A stretch of DNA of 57,653 bases, taken from Gracilibacillus oryzae (GTDB lineage Bacteria; Bacillota; Bacilli; Bacillales; Amphibacillaceae). Where the stretch lies: NCBI RefSeq assembly GCF_009498735.1, contig NZ_ML762438.1, positions 25,599 to 83,251 on the forward strand. Reading direction: 5' to 3'. The notes below the pieces were generated by a model, which searched no databases, had not been told where the DNA came from, and worked only from the letters and a program-made list of their open reading frames with translations. How positions within the stretch are numbered: the first letter of the stretch is position 1; the number at the start of each line of letters is the position of its first letter. Made by a program: the position numbers and the translations under genes. This document shows positions 8,992 through 18,548 of this stretch, in pieces.

Positions 8992-9141
8992 ATGCGCGTT
9001 AACATTACATTAGCTTGTACTGAAACTGGTGACCGTAATTATATTACGACTAAAAATAAACGTAAACACCCTGAACGTTTGGAGCTGAAAAAATATTGCC
9101 CACGTTTGAAAAAACATACGTTACACCGTGAAACTAAATAA
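8992..9141 (+). CDS. rpmG: Ribosomal protein bL33
   Basis: 49 residues beginning [20 protein letters not shown] and ending LHRETK, a clear bL33 of the large ribosomal subunit near the E site. The ribbon positions carry only C9 and C36: each CXXC pair of the zinc-binding form has lost its second cysteine (T12, L39), so this copy should not bind zinc. Such forms coexist with zinc-binding paralogues in Bacillaceae. TTTGGAGGG precedes ATG 8992, and the gene has its own promoter and terminator. Confidence 0.95.
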   Translation: MRVNITLACTETGDRNYITTKNKRKHPERLELKKYCPRLKKHTLHRETK

Positions 9142-9148
9142 TTTAGTG

Positions 9149-9186
9149 AAAAAACTCTTACTTTATTAGAAGTAAGAGTTTTTTCA
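9149..9186 (+). terminator. Terminator of rpmG
   Basis: Stem AAAAACTCTTACTT / AGTAAGAGTTTTTT around a short loop, ending in six T. Confidence 0.9.
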
Positions 9187-9260
9187 TAGTACGAATAGTA
9201 AATTAACATAGTCAGGATTAAGTTCGGCTTACTTAAATAAATACTAGAAAGGGGTAAACG

Positions 9261-9848
9261 ATGAACGATAAGAAATTGATCAGAGAAAAGATGAAAAACT
9301 TGATAGTAGATAGAAAAAACAAAACGGAAATCGAACAGAAAATCAAGCAGAATTTACTTAACACTGAACAATGGCTTTATGCAGAAACGATTGCCCTTAC
9401 TTTATCAAGAGAAACAGAATGGAATACAACTACGATCATCCAGGCAGCTTGGGAACAAGGAAAAACTATAGTATTACCAAAGTGCGATCCACTAACTTTC
9501 CAGATGTCCTTTCATCACTGCAACAGTTTTGCTCAACTGGAGAATGTATATTTAGATTTATATGAGCCTGATCCTGTAAAATGCTCCAAACTGAAAAAGG
9601 AAAAAATTGATTTGATGATTGTTCCTGGGCTGGCTTTTGACCTTGAAGGGAACAGGATTGGTTATGGAGGAGGTTATTATGACAGGTATTTAGAGAATTA
9701 TGACGGTATAAAATTCGCAATAGCAGCAGATTTCCAAATTATCGAAAAAATAAAAAAGGAATCTCATGATATAGGTTTGGATTATATTATAACAGAATCG
9801 TCGGTTATTGATTGTAGTATACATAAGAAGAAAACATTCAGGGAATGA
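9261..9848 (+). CDS. yqgN: 5-formyltetrahydrofolate cyclo-ligase (YqgN)
   Basis: 195 residues. The enzyme uses ATP to turn 5-formyl-THF into 5,10-methenyl-THF, returning a storage folate to one-carbon metabolism. Diagnostic are the N-terminal KKLIREKMKNL basic helix, the central VPGLAFDLEGNRIGYGGGYYDRYL substrate/ATP loop (split here: VPGLAFD near 120, GYGGGYYDRYL near 134) and the full family length. AAAGGGG lies before ATG 9261. The order rpmG-yqgN-small ORF-gluP matches B. subtilis. Confidence 0.95.
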   Translation: MNDKKLIREKMKNLIVDRKNKTEIEQKIKQNLLNTEQWLYAETIALTLSRETEWNTTTIIQAAWEQGKTIVLPKCDPLTFQMSFHHCNSFAQLENVYLDLYEPDPVKCSKLKKEKIDLMIVPGLAFDLEGNRIGYGGGYYDRYLENYDGIKFAIAADFQIIEKIKKESHDIGLDYIITESSVIDCSIHKKKTFRE

Positions 9849-9883
9849 TAAGCCTATTCCAATATTGAATAGGAGTGTTATAG

Positions 9884-10066
9884 ATGCGTCTATTTAGAAC
9901 GCTGTTAACAATTTTTGCTTTAGCCGGTGTGATTTACCGATTTAGAATGAAAGTTATTAACTTTATCGCTTCCGTCCCTTTTTTACGAAAAATCTCTGTT
10001 AGGTTTGCTATGCAAATCCCATTTATCAGAAAAAAATTTATGCAGTCCATGTTTTTAAAACAATAG
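9884..10066 (+). CDS. Small basic membrane-associated protein (yqgO position)
   Basis: 60 residues, strongly basic and amphipathic, with a hydrophobic N-terminal segment (LLTIFALAGVIYRF) and repeated FLRK/FIRKK patterns. AGGAGTG precedes the ATG. B. subtilis has a similarly short gene (yqgO) at this place. No function is known to me. It lies 35 bp after yqgN and about 70 bp before gluP. Confidence 0.6.
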   Translation: MRLFRTLLTIFALAGVIYRFRMKVINFIASVPFLRKISVRFAMQIPFIRKKFMQSMFLKQ

Positions 10067-10133
10067 GATAGGAAAGCAAACCAGCCTAAATCATATTGAT
10101 ACGCTATTAAAAGGGATCATGGTATGATGGGAA

Positions 10134-11672
10134 GTGAAAAGGTTGGTGTTTTATTTGTATATAAAAAGACAATTTCAGCAAAATCAATTTGTCCTGTATC
10201 TGATGGAACAACAGTTTGAAATTATCTCAACAACTCGGTCCCAGGATGAGTATTTACTTGAGCGCAAAAATAAATCATCGATTGAAATTGTTCATGTCTC
10301 ATTGAAACAGCATGATTGGAAGAGAGATCTGGAGCAGCATATCATTCGGGTGCAGAGAAAATATAAAGAAATAAAAACAAATATATTCTCAAAAAATAAA
10401 TACCATTTTTATCATATCTTTATAGTTGATTATCCGCCTGTTGATGATTGGACAGAGCTGATATCTTCTCCTGATAATGTTTCGATCACAATGGTTGATG
10501 AGCCGGATGAATGGCAAAAGGTTCAAAAACAGCTGGAGCTCAATGATCTTGGCCAATTCACAGAACCAGTCAACCCTTTGGAAATGGAACAAGCTGTGTA
10601 TTTTTTGAAGAATCGCATTTTAATGAAATTCAATACGGAACAAGAGAAAAGAAAAAAGCTGTTTGAACAAGGAAAGCCCTTTTGGACATATGTTTTACTG
10701 GTGATTAATGTCATCATGTATGGGTTATTGGAATTAAATGGCGGCTCTACTTCCATTGAAACATTACTGGCATTTGGTGCGAAATATAATCTGGCAATCG
10801 TAGATGGAGAGTGGTGGAGAATTATCTCCTCAATGTTTCTTCATATTGGTTTGCCGCACATTATTCTAAATATGATGGCATTATATTTTATCGGAACATT
10901 AGTGGAGCGAATCTATGGCAATATGCGATTTCTTATCATCTACTTTCTGGCAGGGATAGCAGGCGGTATTGCAAGCTTTGCCTTTAATAGCAGCATTGCT
11001 GCAGGTGCTTCTGGTGCTATATTTGGATTATTTGGTGCATTAGTCTTTTTTGGTACACAGTTTCCAAAAGAATTCTTTCGTACCATTGGCTGGAATGTTA
11101 TTTTTGTTATCGGGCTGAACGTTGTGTTCGGATTCACGGTTGCACAAATAGACAATGGGGCGCATATTGGTGGCCTTATTGGCGGGTTTATTGCATCTGC
11201 TGTTGTTATGTTTCGTCAATACAAACGATTATGGCTGCAAATAATGGCCGCTTTGGGATTTGTTCTTCTGACAGGTGGCATCTTTGTTTATGGTTATACC
11301 AATGATGCCAATCATTATAACGAAGCGGTACAATTAGGTGAGATACAGCAACAATTAGAAGAAGAAAATTATCAGGAAGTAGTCAGTTTAACTACAGAAA
11401 TACTGCCATATGCTGACCAGCAAAAAGCAGAATTGTATTTTCAACGTTCCTATGCCCATATATTATTGGGTAATTCAAATGAAGCTATTAGTGATCTGAA
11501 AAGATGCTTAGAATTGAAACCGAACTTTGAACAAGCGTTATATAATTTAGCTCTATTATATGCAAACAATAACCAGATTAATGAGGCTGTTCCTTTATTG
11601 GAGAAAGCGATGCGAATCGATCCGGATAATACTGATTATCAAACATTATATGAGCAATTGAAACAAAACTAA
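10134..11672 (+). CDS. gluP: Rhomboid intramembrane serine protease GluP (YqgP)
   Basis: 512 residues with the three-part layout of B. subtilis YqgP. There is a cytosolic N-terminal domain (1-180, with the DYPPVDDW segment), a seven-helix rhomboid core (about 184-390), and C-terminal TPR repeats (about 395-510). The catalytic dyad is S293 in GASGAIFG and H344 in NGAHIGG. In B. subtilis the protease works with FtsH in membrane quality control, including cleavage of the magnesium transporter MgtE. The start is GTG 10134; TTG 10143 is an alternative. The gene converges tail to tail with the next one. Confidence 0.94.
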   Translation: MKRLVFYLYIKRQFQQNQFVLYLMEQQFEIISTTRSQDEYLLERKNKSSIEIVHVSLKQHDWKRDLEQHIIRVQRKYKEIKTNIFSKNKYHFYHIFIVDYPPVDDWTELISSPDNVSITMVDEPDEWQKVQKQLELNDLGQFTEPVNPLEMEQAVYFLKNRILMKFNTEQEKRKKLFEQGKPFWTYVLLVINVIMYGLLELNGGSTSIETLLAFGAKYNLAIVDGEWWRIISSMFLHIGLPHIILNMMALYFIGTLVERIYGNMRFLIIYFLAGIAGGIASFAFNSSIAAGASGAIFGLFGALVFFGTQFPKEFFRTIGWNVIFVIGLNVVFGFTVAQIDNGAHIGGLIGGFIASAVVMFRQYKRLWLQIMAALGFVLLTGGIFVYGYTNDANHYNEAVQLGEIQQQLEEENYQEVVSLTTEILPYADQQKAELYFQRSYAHILLGNSNEAISDLKRCLELKPNFEQALYNLALLYANNNQINEAVPLLEKAMRIDPDNTDYQTLYEQLKQN

Positions 11673-11673
11673 A

Positions 11674-12528
11674 CTAGCTTTTTGTAATGTTTTGTTTTAA
11701 CAGTTTGCGTTGGTTGTTTTCATCTTTAAACAGTACAAGCAGATATTCTCTATTTTTATCAATTAAAATGATTGGAATAACATGCTGAGATATTATTTTC
11801 TTTTGAGAAAATGGCAAAATATACTCTCTGTATAATCCTTCCCATAATTGACCAATCACACGGTCTGTTTGATCTTGAGTAAGTCCTGTGATTGGTTGTT
11901 CGTTGTACAGATAAAGAGAAGTTAAGGGAATCAGGTCATAGTTGTCTGGATTGATTTTCTCGGCATCCATCCATTGTTTCCAGCGAAAATGCAATTGCTG
12001 ATTAGTTGCATGGTCGAGTGTTTCCTGCCAATTTTTTTGCAGGTCCGTCTCTGCCTTCTGAAAAGCTTCGAGTGGAGAATATGGTGAATCAATCACATAT
12101 AGATCATCATAAGACATTGTTTGGGCGCTCTTGATGATATCATTAGGATAATGTACTTCACCGTGATGGTAGCTGATCGCCTGGAAATGGCTGCTGTCAC
12201 TTTCCTCAAAATCTAATTTTAATGTAATATCTTTTTCTTCCTCTTTCCATAATCCTTTCATACCAATTAAGATTCCGTCCATGTATAAAATGCTAATATC
12301 CTGTCTTAAATAAACAGGCTCATTCATTTTGCTTGAGGAAACCCATCTGATTTGATACTGGTCATTACTTAATTGCTGCAGCAGAGACAGATTCGTTTCA
12401 GCTTCGGTAAACTGAATGGTTTCATCTATTGGGAAAAACTTCATTGTTTCACTTGTTTTATTTTCTGCAAAGATAAAAAGCAACACAATCATTGTAATGA
12501 AGGCAGTAGATATATGTAAGATTCGCAT
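11674..12528 (-). CDS. Membrane-anchored extracytoplasmic protein, unknown function
   Basis: 284 residues. An N-terminal membrane helix (about 5-24, ending FIFAENK) is followed by a soluble region with no cysteine lipobox, so it is a single-pass anchored or secreted protein. The rest is rich in beta-like segments and aromatic residues (WEGLYREYILPF, HFRWKQW). I do not recognise the family. ATG 12528 is chosen because AAGGAG stands 7 nt before it; an upstream ATG would overlap the ribosome-binding site. It is divergent from the SpoVAF-like gene, with about 105 bp between them, so a sporulation link is possible but unproved. Confidence 0.65.
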   Translation of the reverse strand: MRILHISTAFITMIVLLFIFAENKTSETMKFFPIDETIQFTEAETNLSLLQQLSNDQYQIRWVSSSKMNEPVYLRQDISILYMDGILIGMKGLWKEEEKDITLKLDFEESDSSHFQAISYHHGEVHYPNDIIKSAQTMSYDDLYVIDSPYSPLEAFQKAETDLQKNWQETLDHATNQQLHFRWKQWMDAEKINPDNYDLIPLTSLYLYNEQPITGLTQDQTDRVIGQLWEGLYREYILPFSQKKIISQHVIPIILIDKNREYLLVLFKDENNQRKLLKQNITKS

Positions 12529-12632
12529 CAGCATTCTCCTTAATTCATTTAATAACTCGTCCAACTTCGAATTATAATTGCGCGATTTATGTGTAAACTA
12601 ATCTTAAACATAAAAAAGCAGGTGTTAAAACA

Positions 12633-14087
12633 ATGGTTGGACAAAAGCATTTATCCAATAATTATGAAAAGAATGTCCAATATATACGTGATTATTTAGA
12701 GGTTGATAAAAGTTTTGACTTGATTCATTTAGATTTAGAGTATGCCAAAAGGAAAATGTCCTTATTTCTAGTTGATGGATTTGTGAAAGACGACATTCTC
12801 CATCTTTTGATGAAATTCCTGGCAAAACTGGAGGAGGAAGATTTAGCTGAGGACACTCTCCAAATGCTGTTAAAAAGATATCTGCCATATGTCGAAATTG
12901 ATGTAGAACAAGATATAGAAAAAGCTGCAGATTTAGTCTTGGCAGGACCAACAGCATTAGTTGTTGATGGAATTGACCGCATTATTATGATTGACGCAAG
13001 AACCTATCCTGTTAGAAGTCCTGCTGAACCGGATTTAGAGAAAGTAGTCAGGGGCTCAAGAGATGGATATGTTGAAACAATTATCTTTAATACAGCCCTC
13101 ACAAGAAGAAAAGTTCGGGACAGGTCCTTAAGAATGGAGTATAAATCCATTGGCAGGAGATCCAAGACAGATGTTTGTGTGTGCTATTTAGAAGATATTG
13201 CAGATCAAAAGAAAGTCAAACAATTAATGGATCATCTTGATACCATTGATACAGATGGATTGCCAATGGCAGAAAAAACAATTGAAGAGTTTTTGAGCGG
13301 GAAAACCTGGAATCCTTATCCGACCATACGTTATACAGAAAGACCAGACACGGCAGCTTCTCATTTATATGAGGGACATATCTTAATCATAATAGATGGA
13401 TCCCCAAGTGTGATGATAACACCGGCTACCTTCTGGCACCATTTACAGCATGCTGAAGAATACCGCCAAAAACCTTTTGTTGGAGTTTATTTACGATTAG
13501 TTCGATTTATCGCTATTTTTGCATCCATTTTCCTGTTGCCTCTTTATTATTTGTTATCAACAGAAATGGGTTTACTTCCGGAATCTTTGCATTTTATTGG
13601 TCCAAAAGAGGTAGGGCTGATTCCTTTGATTTTTCAGTTTTTAATAGCAGAGGTTGGCGTAGATGTTTTAAGGATGGCTGCGATTCATACACCTTCCGCA
13701 TTGACAACAGCTTTAGGACTCGTTTCTGCCATATTGATTGGGCAAATTGCGGTTGAAGTAGGGTTATTTTCAAATGAAGTCATTCTTTATTTAGCGGCTG
13801 TCGTAATGGGGACATTTGCAACACCAAGTTATGAATTAAGTCTGGCCAATCGGATCATTCGGTTGCTGTTATTAATACTTACAGCCATTTTTGGGGTAGA
13901 AGGGTTTATGATTTCTATTACGGTTTACTTACTGTATTTAATTCAGTTAAAAACATTCTATATTGGTTATTTTTGGCCATTTATCCCATTTGATTTTAAA
14001 GCGATGCTAAATATCATTATAAGACAACCGATACCATCTGCTAACTCACGACCTTCATTTCTTAATCCGCAAGATCCAGATCGTTAA
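12633..14087 (+). CDS. SpoVAF/GerA-family spore germination protein
   Basis: 484 residues. A long soluble N-terminal part (1-285) is followed by about five membrane helices and a short tail, as in GerA-type A subunits. Segments VRSPAEPD, VRGSRDGYVETIIFNTAL, RRSKTDVCVCYLEDIAD and WNPYPTIRYTERPDTAA match the SpoVAF branch rather than classic GerAA receptors. SpoVAF works with FigP as an ion channel that amplifies the germination response. Usually it lies in the spoVA operon; here it stands alone between gluP and yqgQ. GCAGGTG precedes ATG 12633. Confidence 0.88.
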   Translation: MVGQKHLSNNYEKNVQYIRDYLEVDKSFDLIHLDLEYAKRKMSLFLVDGFVKDDILHLLMKFLAKLEEEDLAEDTLQMLLKRYLPYVEIDVEQDIEKAADLVLAGPTALVVDGIDRIIMIDARTYPVRSPAEPDLEKVVRGSRDGYVETIIFNTALTRRKVRDRSLRMEYKSIGRRSKTDVCVCYLEDIADQKKVKQLMDHLDTIDTDGLPMAEKTIEEFLSGKTWNPYPTIRYTERPDTAASHLYEGHILIIIDGSPSVMITPATFWHHLQHAEEYRQKPFVGVYLRLVRFIAIFASIFLLPLYYLLSTEMGLLPESLHFIGPKEVGLIPLIFQFLIAEVGVDVLRMAAIHTPSALTTALGLVSAILIGQIAVEVGLFSNEVILYLAAVVMGTFATPSYELSLANRIIRLLLLILTAIFGVEGFMISITVYLLYLIQLKTFYIGYFWPFIPFDFKAMLNIIIRQPIPSANSRPSFLNPQDPDR

Positions 14088-14152
14088 GAATAAGTAAAGT
14101 TTTTGATTCCCTTTTAAATATTGTTTTGTTATAATATGTTAGGTGATTAACA

Positions 14153-14371
14153 TTGAACAGTATTTACGATATTAGAAAATTATTATTGAAATTCGGGACG
14201 GTCATCTACATAGGTGATCGTCTTGCAGATTTAGAATTAATGGAAGAAGAAATTATGGAGCTTTATCAAGTGAAGATGATCACAAAAGAGCAATTTCTTC
14301 AATCAAGATTAATAATAAAAAGAGAAATCGAAAAAACGAAAAGGGAGTTAGATGGGGAAAATGACAAATAA
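14153..14371 (+). CDS. yqgQ: YqgQ family protein (DUF910)
   Basis: 72 residues, very charged and helical (LLLKFGTVIYIGDRLADLELM then ELYQVKMITKEQF), matching the small YqgQ family. The start is TTG 14153. It overlaps the following glcK start by about 20 nt, so the pair is probably translationally coupled, as in B. subtilis. YqgQ is a helical protein suggested to bind nucleic acid; its function is unknown. Confidence 0.85.
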   Translation: MNSIYDIRKLLLKFGTVIYIGDRLADLELMEEEIMELYQVKMITKEQFLQSRLIIKREIEKTKRELDGENDK

Positions 14372-15327
14372 AGATTTGTTAATCGGAATTGATATTGGTG
14401 GTACAACAGTTAAAAATGCCATAATTGATGTAAATGGAACATTGATCTCCAAATGGGAAATTGTAACAAACACTGATAATCAAGGGGCAAGTGTGCCAAA
14501 GGATATTTGGGAGTCAGTAAGAAACAGGTTAGAAGAGCTGGAATTGGGGTATGATAGAATCATAGGAATGGGCGTTGGCGCACCAGGCTTTATTGAGCCG
14601 GATACTGGATCAGTTGCTATAGCCGTAAATATTGGCTGGAGAGATTTTCAGCTGAAAGATATTTTAGAAGATTTGGCAGGAGTACCAGTGTTTGTCGATA
14701 ATGATGCAAATATCGCCGCACTGGGGGAAAACTGGAAAGGGTCTGGTGACCAGGCAGAAAATATGCTTGCAGTAACATTAGGAACAGGAGTTGGAGGTGG
14801 AATAATCTCTAATGGTCAAATAGTCAGCGGTGCAAATGGTACTGGTGGCGAAATTGGACATATGACGGTTGTCCCGGAACATGGTGCACCATGTAATTGC
14901 GGGAGAACTGGTTGTCTGGAAACAGTCGCATCTGCTACTGCCTTTGTTCGGACAGCAAATGAATGGATGAAAGCAGGTAATGCTCCTAACCTTCAACTAA
15001 AGCAAGAACAGCTTGGTATGATAACAACAAAAGATATTTTTGAATTAGCCAATGATGGAGACAAATGCCATTATTCACCAGATAATGGATCAACTCGGTT
15101 TAGCGTTAGCAAATGTTGCTGTTACAGTAAATCCTTCGAAAATTGTCGTTGGTGGAGGAGTATCAAAGGCAGGTGAGCAGTTACTGCTGCCATTAAAAGA
15201 AGCATTTGATAAGTATGCTCTTCCTCGAATTAAAGAGGCATGTGATATTGTAATTGCTAAGTTAGGGAATGATGCAGGTGTATATGGTGGCGCATATTTA
15301 GTTTTACAACATAAAAATAGTAATTAA
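14352..15327 (+). pseudogene. glcK: Glucokinase (ROK family), frameshifted
   Basis: The first frame gives LIGIDIGGTTVK (phosphate loop), FVDNDANIAALGE (catalytic D), GTGVGGG, and the ROK zinc signature HGAPCNCGRTGCLE. It then runs off frame near 15060 after ELANDGDK. The correct C-terminus (NAIIHQIMDQLGLALANVAV, then VGGGVSKAGEQL) continues in the +1 frame to 15327. A net shift of +1 (or -2) in the GACAAATGCC stretch explains it. The intact enzyme would be about 320 residues and phosphorylate glucose with ATP. ATG 14352 and 14361 are both possible starts. A sequencing error is possible. Confidence 0.9.
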
Positions 15328-15458
15328 CTATTAATTTTGTAAATACTTTGTAACTTTTTTTAAGATTTATGAAACTTTCCTGTGATAATGTTCGTCTATA
15401 ATAGAGAGAAAACTAAACAAATGATAAAATGGGGCATTTTTTTTGAGGAGGAAATTAT

Positions 15459-17375
15459 ATGTTTAATAAAAAGCTGCAGATGCCGCTCTTTATTATCGCT
15501 GCAATTCTATTTGGTTTAAAAACATATATTGTCTATCGATTCGTATTCAATATATCACTAGAGAATCCAATGCAAGAGCTTATCTTGTTAATTAATGCTT
15601 TTGTCGTGTCATTCTTTTTATTTTCCCTTAGTGTTTGGTTTAAAGAAAGAAGACAAAAGAAGTTTATTAAATATCTGATATTGATAGGATCACTGATTAT
15701 TTACTTTAACATTGTTTTCTATCGGAACTTTTCAGATTTTATTACAATACCATTACTATTCCAGGGGAGTAATGCTGCTGATTTAGGTTCTAGTGTATTG
15801 ACATTACTTGAACCATGGGATTTCTTATTGTTTGCAGATGTAGTCGTTGTATGGTATTTGGCAATTAAAAAAGGTGATCAGCTATTAGCTATTTTCAAAC
15901 ATAGATACAAGACTGTTGTATTAACAGCTTCCATTGCTTTACTTGTTGGAAACTATGTTTTAGCTGAAATCGAACGTCCGCAGTTATTACAAAGAACGTT
16001 TGACCGTGAATATCTAGTAAAGAACTTAGGATTATTCAGTTATCATGTTTATGATGCGGTAATGCATTCCAAGTCAAAAGCTCAAAGAGTGTTTGCTGAT
16101 GGAAATGAATTAACTGAAATAGAAGAATATATGAAAGATGAGACATCTGTTGAAGATAAAACTGACTTGTATGGTATTGCAAAAGATAAGAATGTAATTT
16201 TTATCTCACTAGAGTCATTACAGACCTTTGTCATTAACAATACAGTAAATGGGGAAGAGGTTACTCCTTTCCTTAATGACTTAATTAATGATAGTTATTA
16301 TTTTGACAATTTCTATCATCAAACAGAACAGGGGAAAACTTCTGATTCTGAATTTATTATAGAAAATTCTCTTTATCCGTCTCCAAGAGGAGCAGTATAC
16401 TTTACACATGCACAAAATGATTTTCATTCATTACCTGAGATCATAGGAAACGAAGGATACTACAGTGCTGTTTTGCATGCTAATAACAAAAGTTTCTGGA
16501 ATCGTGATGTAATGTATGAGAATCTTGGTTATGATAAGTTCTTTGATATAGATGCATATGAAGTTACAGAAGAAAACTCGGTTGGCTGGGGCTTGAAAGA
16601 TAAAGATTTCTTCCGTCAATCAATGAAGTATCTTGAATCAATGAAGCAGCCTTTTTATACGAAGTTTATTACACTGACAAATCATTATCCATTTGAACTG
16701 GATCCGGAAGATGCAACGATTGAGAAGTATGATTCTAATTCAAATACGTTAAACAGCTATTTCCAGACAGTAAAATATATGGATGAATCAATCGAGGAAT
16801 TTTTCAATTATTTGAAAGAAACTGGTATATATGAAGATTCTATTATTGTGCTGATGGGTGACCACTATGGTATTAGTGATTTCCACAAAAAAGCAATGAG
16901 CACATATTTAGATAAAGAATACAACGATTATTTACATGTCCAATTACAACGAGTACCTTTCTACATCCATATTCCTGGTCAAGAAGGGAAAGTAATCTCA
17001 AAAGTTGCCGGACAAATTGATGTAAAACCAACATTATTACATTTGTTAGGTATTGACGATTCCACTGATCTTTCTTTCGGAACAAATTTATTTGCTGAGG
17101 ATAGAAAAGATTTCGTTGCCTTACGGGATGGAAGTTTTATTACTGATAATTATGTATATACGAAAGACCAGTGCTTTAACAGAGCAACAGGTGAGTTATT
17201 AGACACTACTACCGGATTAGATGAAGGTTTATCTGCTTGTCAGCCATATATTGAACAAGTGGAGAAAGAATTGTCATATTCTGACCAGATAATATTCGGG
17301 GACTTGTTCCGATTCTATGATTTTAAAGATAATACTTCAAAATCAAACACAGAAGAAGTGAACGAAGAGGAATAA
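15459..17375 (+). CDS. Lipoteichoic acid synthase family protein (YqgS/LtaS-like)
   Basis: 638 residues. Five N-terminal membrane helices (1-175) are followed by a linker (about 200-235) and an extracellular sulfatase-like domain from about residue 245. The nucleophile is T294 in GKTSDSEF, and metal-site motifs include ISLESLQ, MGDHYG and a later histidine. LtaS enzymes polymerise glycerol phosphate from phosphatidylglycerol onto a glycolipid anchor. The position after glcK is that of B. subtilis yqgS, a paralogue of ltaS. GAGGAGGAAATT precedes ATG 15459, and a strong terminator follows. Confidence 0.93.
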   Translation: MFNKKLQMPLFIIAAILFGLKTYIVYRFVFNISLENPMQELILLINAFVVSFFLFSLSVWFKERRQKKFIKYLILIGSLIIYFNIVFYRNFSDFITIPLLFQGSNAADLGSSVLTLLEPWDFLLFADVVVVWYLAIKKGDQLLAIFKHRYKTVVLTASIALLVGNYVLAEIERPQLLQRTFDREYLVKNLGLFSYHVYDAVMHSKSKAQRVFADGNELTEIEEYMKDETSVEDKTDLYGIAKDKNVIFISLESLQTFVINNTVNGEEVTPFLNDLINDSYYFDNFYHQTEQGKTSDSEFIIENSLYPSPRGAVYFTHAQNDFHSLPEIIGNEGYYSAVLHANNKSFWNRDVMYENLGYDKFFDIDAYEVTEENSVGWGLKDKDFFRQSMKYLESMKQPFYTKFITLTNHYPFELDPEDATIEKYDSNSNTLNSYFQTVKYMDESIEEFFNYLKETGIYEDSIIVLMGDHYGISDFHKKAMSTYLDKEYNDYLHVQLQRVPFYIHIPGQEGKVISKVAGQIDVKPTLLHLLGIDDSTDLSFGTNLFAEDRKDFVALRDGSFITDNYVYTKDQCFNRATGELLDTTTGLDEGLSACQPYIEQVEKELSYSDQIIFGDLFRFYDFKDNTSKSNTEEVNEEE

Positions 17376-17382
17376 ATACAAA

Positions 17383-17426
17383 AAAACTGCTCCAGATCAA
17401 ATCAAATTTGACCCGGGGCAGTTTTT
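17383..17426 (+). terminator. Terminator of the LtaS-like gene
   Basis: Stem AAAACTGCTCC / GGGGCAGTTTT with an inner pairing of ATCAAAT and ATTTGA, and a T run. Confidence 0.88.
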
Positions 17427-17520
17427 AAAAACTCGAAAAAGAGCAGGTTTGTGTGCTATCTGCAACAGTAAGGAAAGCTTCATGCAACTAGTATTTATCA
17501 AATACAACATACTAAAGGAT

Positions 17521-17556
17521 AAAAAAACATTGGATGATCATCATCCAATGTTTTTT
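17521..17556. terminator. Bidirectional palindromic terminator
   Basis: Near-perfect palindrome: AAAAAACATTGGATGAT pairs with ATCATCCAATGTTTTTT. It serves the minus-strand yqgW; for the plus strand it lies 100 bp beyond the LtaS terminator. Nothing coding is seen in 17427-17520. Confidence 0.85.
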
Positions 17557-17568
17557 ATTTATTATGAA

Positions 17569-17751
17569 TTATTCACCTGTAAAGATTGGTCGAATAAGTT
17601 CCCAGTATAGTGTAGCAATAGAGAAAAAACCAAACACTAAGGCAGATATTGCGGAGAAAGCGGCTCCAAACATATTTTGCTTTTTAAACTCACGAAAAAT
17701 GGCTATCAAACAAATAATAGCTACAGCTAATAAAATTATTCCAAGTACCAT
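17569..17751 (-). CDS. YqgW-like small membrane protein (DUF2759)
   Basis: 60 residues, two membrane helices (about 2-20 and 27-48) joined by FREFKKQNMFGAAFS, the DUF2759 pattern. TAGGAGGATG precedes the ATG at 17751. It is divergent from yqgX as in B. subtilis. Function unknown. Confidence 0.8.
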   Translation of the reverse strand: MVLGIILLAVAIICLIAIFREFKKQNMFGAAFSAISALVFGFFSIATLYWELIRPIFTGE

Positions 17752-17913
17752 AAGTTCATCCTCCTAACTTTACTTTTCATTACATTAGATTCACGTTATA
17801 ATATGTATTATTATTCACTTTATCATTCTAAAACAAAAGTGAAGTTTTGTCTATTAATATTCGATATTTCATTAGCTCTTGCGTGTAATAGCAAGGAAAG
17901 AGAGGGAATTCAT

Positions 17914-18534
17914 ATGGAGATAAAAAAACTGACATTAGGACCACTCCAGACAAATTGTTATATTGTACATAATCAGACGGAAGCGTTAATCATTGATCCG
18001 TCGTTTGATGGAGAATATATCATTAATACAATTGATAAATTAAAATTGTCGGCTAAAGCTATCTTGCTGACTCATGCTCACTTTGATCATATTGGTGCAT
18101 TGGAGGAAGTAAGGAGTCATTATAATATCCCTGTTTATATTCATGCGATAGAGAAAGGCTGGCTAAGGGATCCCAGTCTAAATGGATCGTCGCGATTCGG
18201 GATGAAACCAGTTGTGTGCAAGGAAGCAGAACACGAATTAACGGAAGGAAAAATGAATATCGGTAACTTTAGCATCGACATATTGCATGTTCCCGGACAT
18301 TCACCAGGGAGCTTAGCCTTTGTTTTCCATCAATCTTCCTTTGCTATTGGCGGTGATTGCTTGTTTAGGGAAGGAATTGGAAGGACAGATTTAGTTGGAG
18401 GTAATTTTGAAGAGATTCAAAAAAGCATTCAGGAGAAATTATTTTTACTGCCTGATTCTTTTACAGTTTATCCGGGACATGGACCCAAGACGACAATAAG
18501 ACATGAAAAAAGTAATAATCCATTCATCAGTTGA
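17914..18534 (+). CDS. yqgX: Metallo-beta-lactamase fold hydrolase (YqgX)
   Basis: 206 residues of the glyoxalase-II-like MBL class. The metal motif THAHFDHIG gives H54, H56, D58 and H59; further ligands sit in VPGHSPGS, GGDCLF and YPGHGPKT. The short length lacks the C-terminal domain of true glyoxalase II, as in other YqgX proteins. The exact substrate is unknown. ATG 17914 is preferred to upstream in-frame codons since AGAGGGA lies just before it and family members begin at this point (MEIKKLTLGPLQTNCYI). Confidence 0.92.
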   Translation: MEIKKLTLGPLQTNCYIVHNQTEALIIDPSFDGEYIINTIDKLKLSAKAILLTHAHFDHIGALEEVRSHYNIPVYIHAIEKGWLRDPSLNGSSRFGMKPVVCKEAEHELTEGKMNIGNFSIDILHVPGHSPGSLAFVFHQSSFAIGGDCLFREGIGRTDLVGGNFEEIQKSIQEKLFLLPDSFTVYPGHGPKTTIRHEKSNNPFIS

Positions 18535-18548
18535 AAGAAATTTACTTA

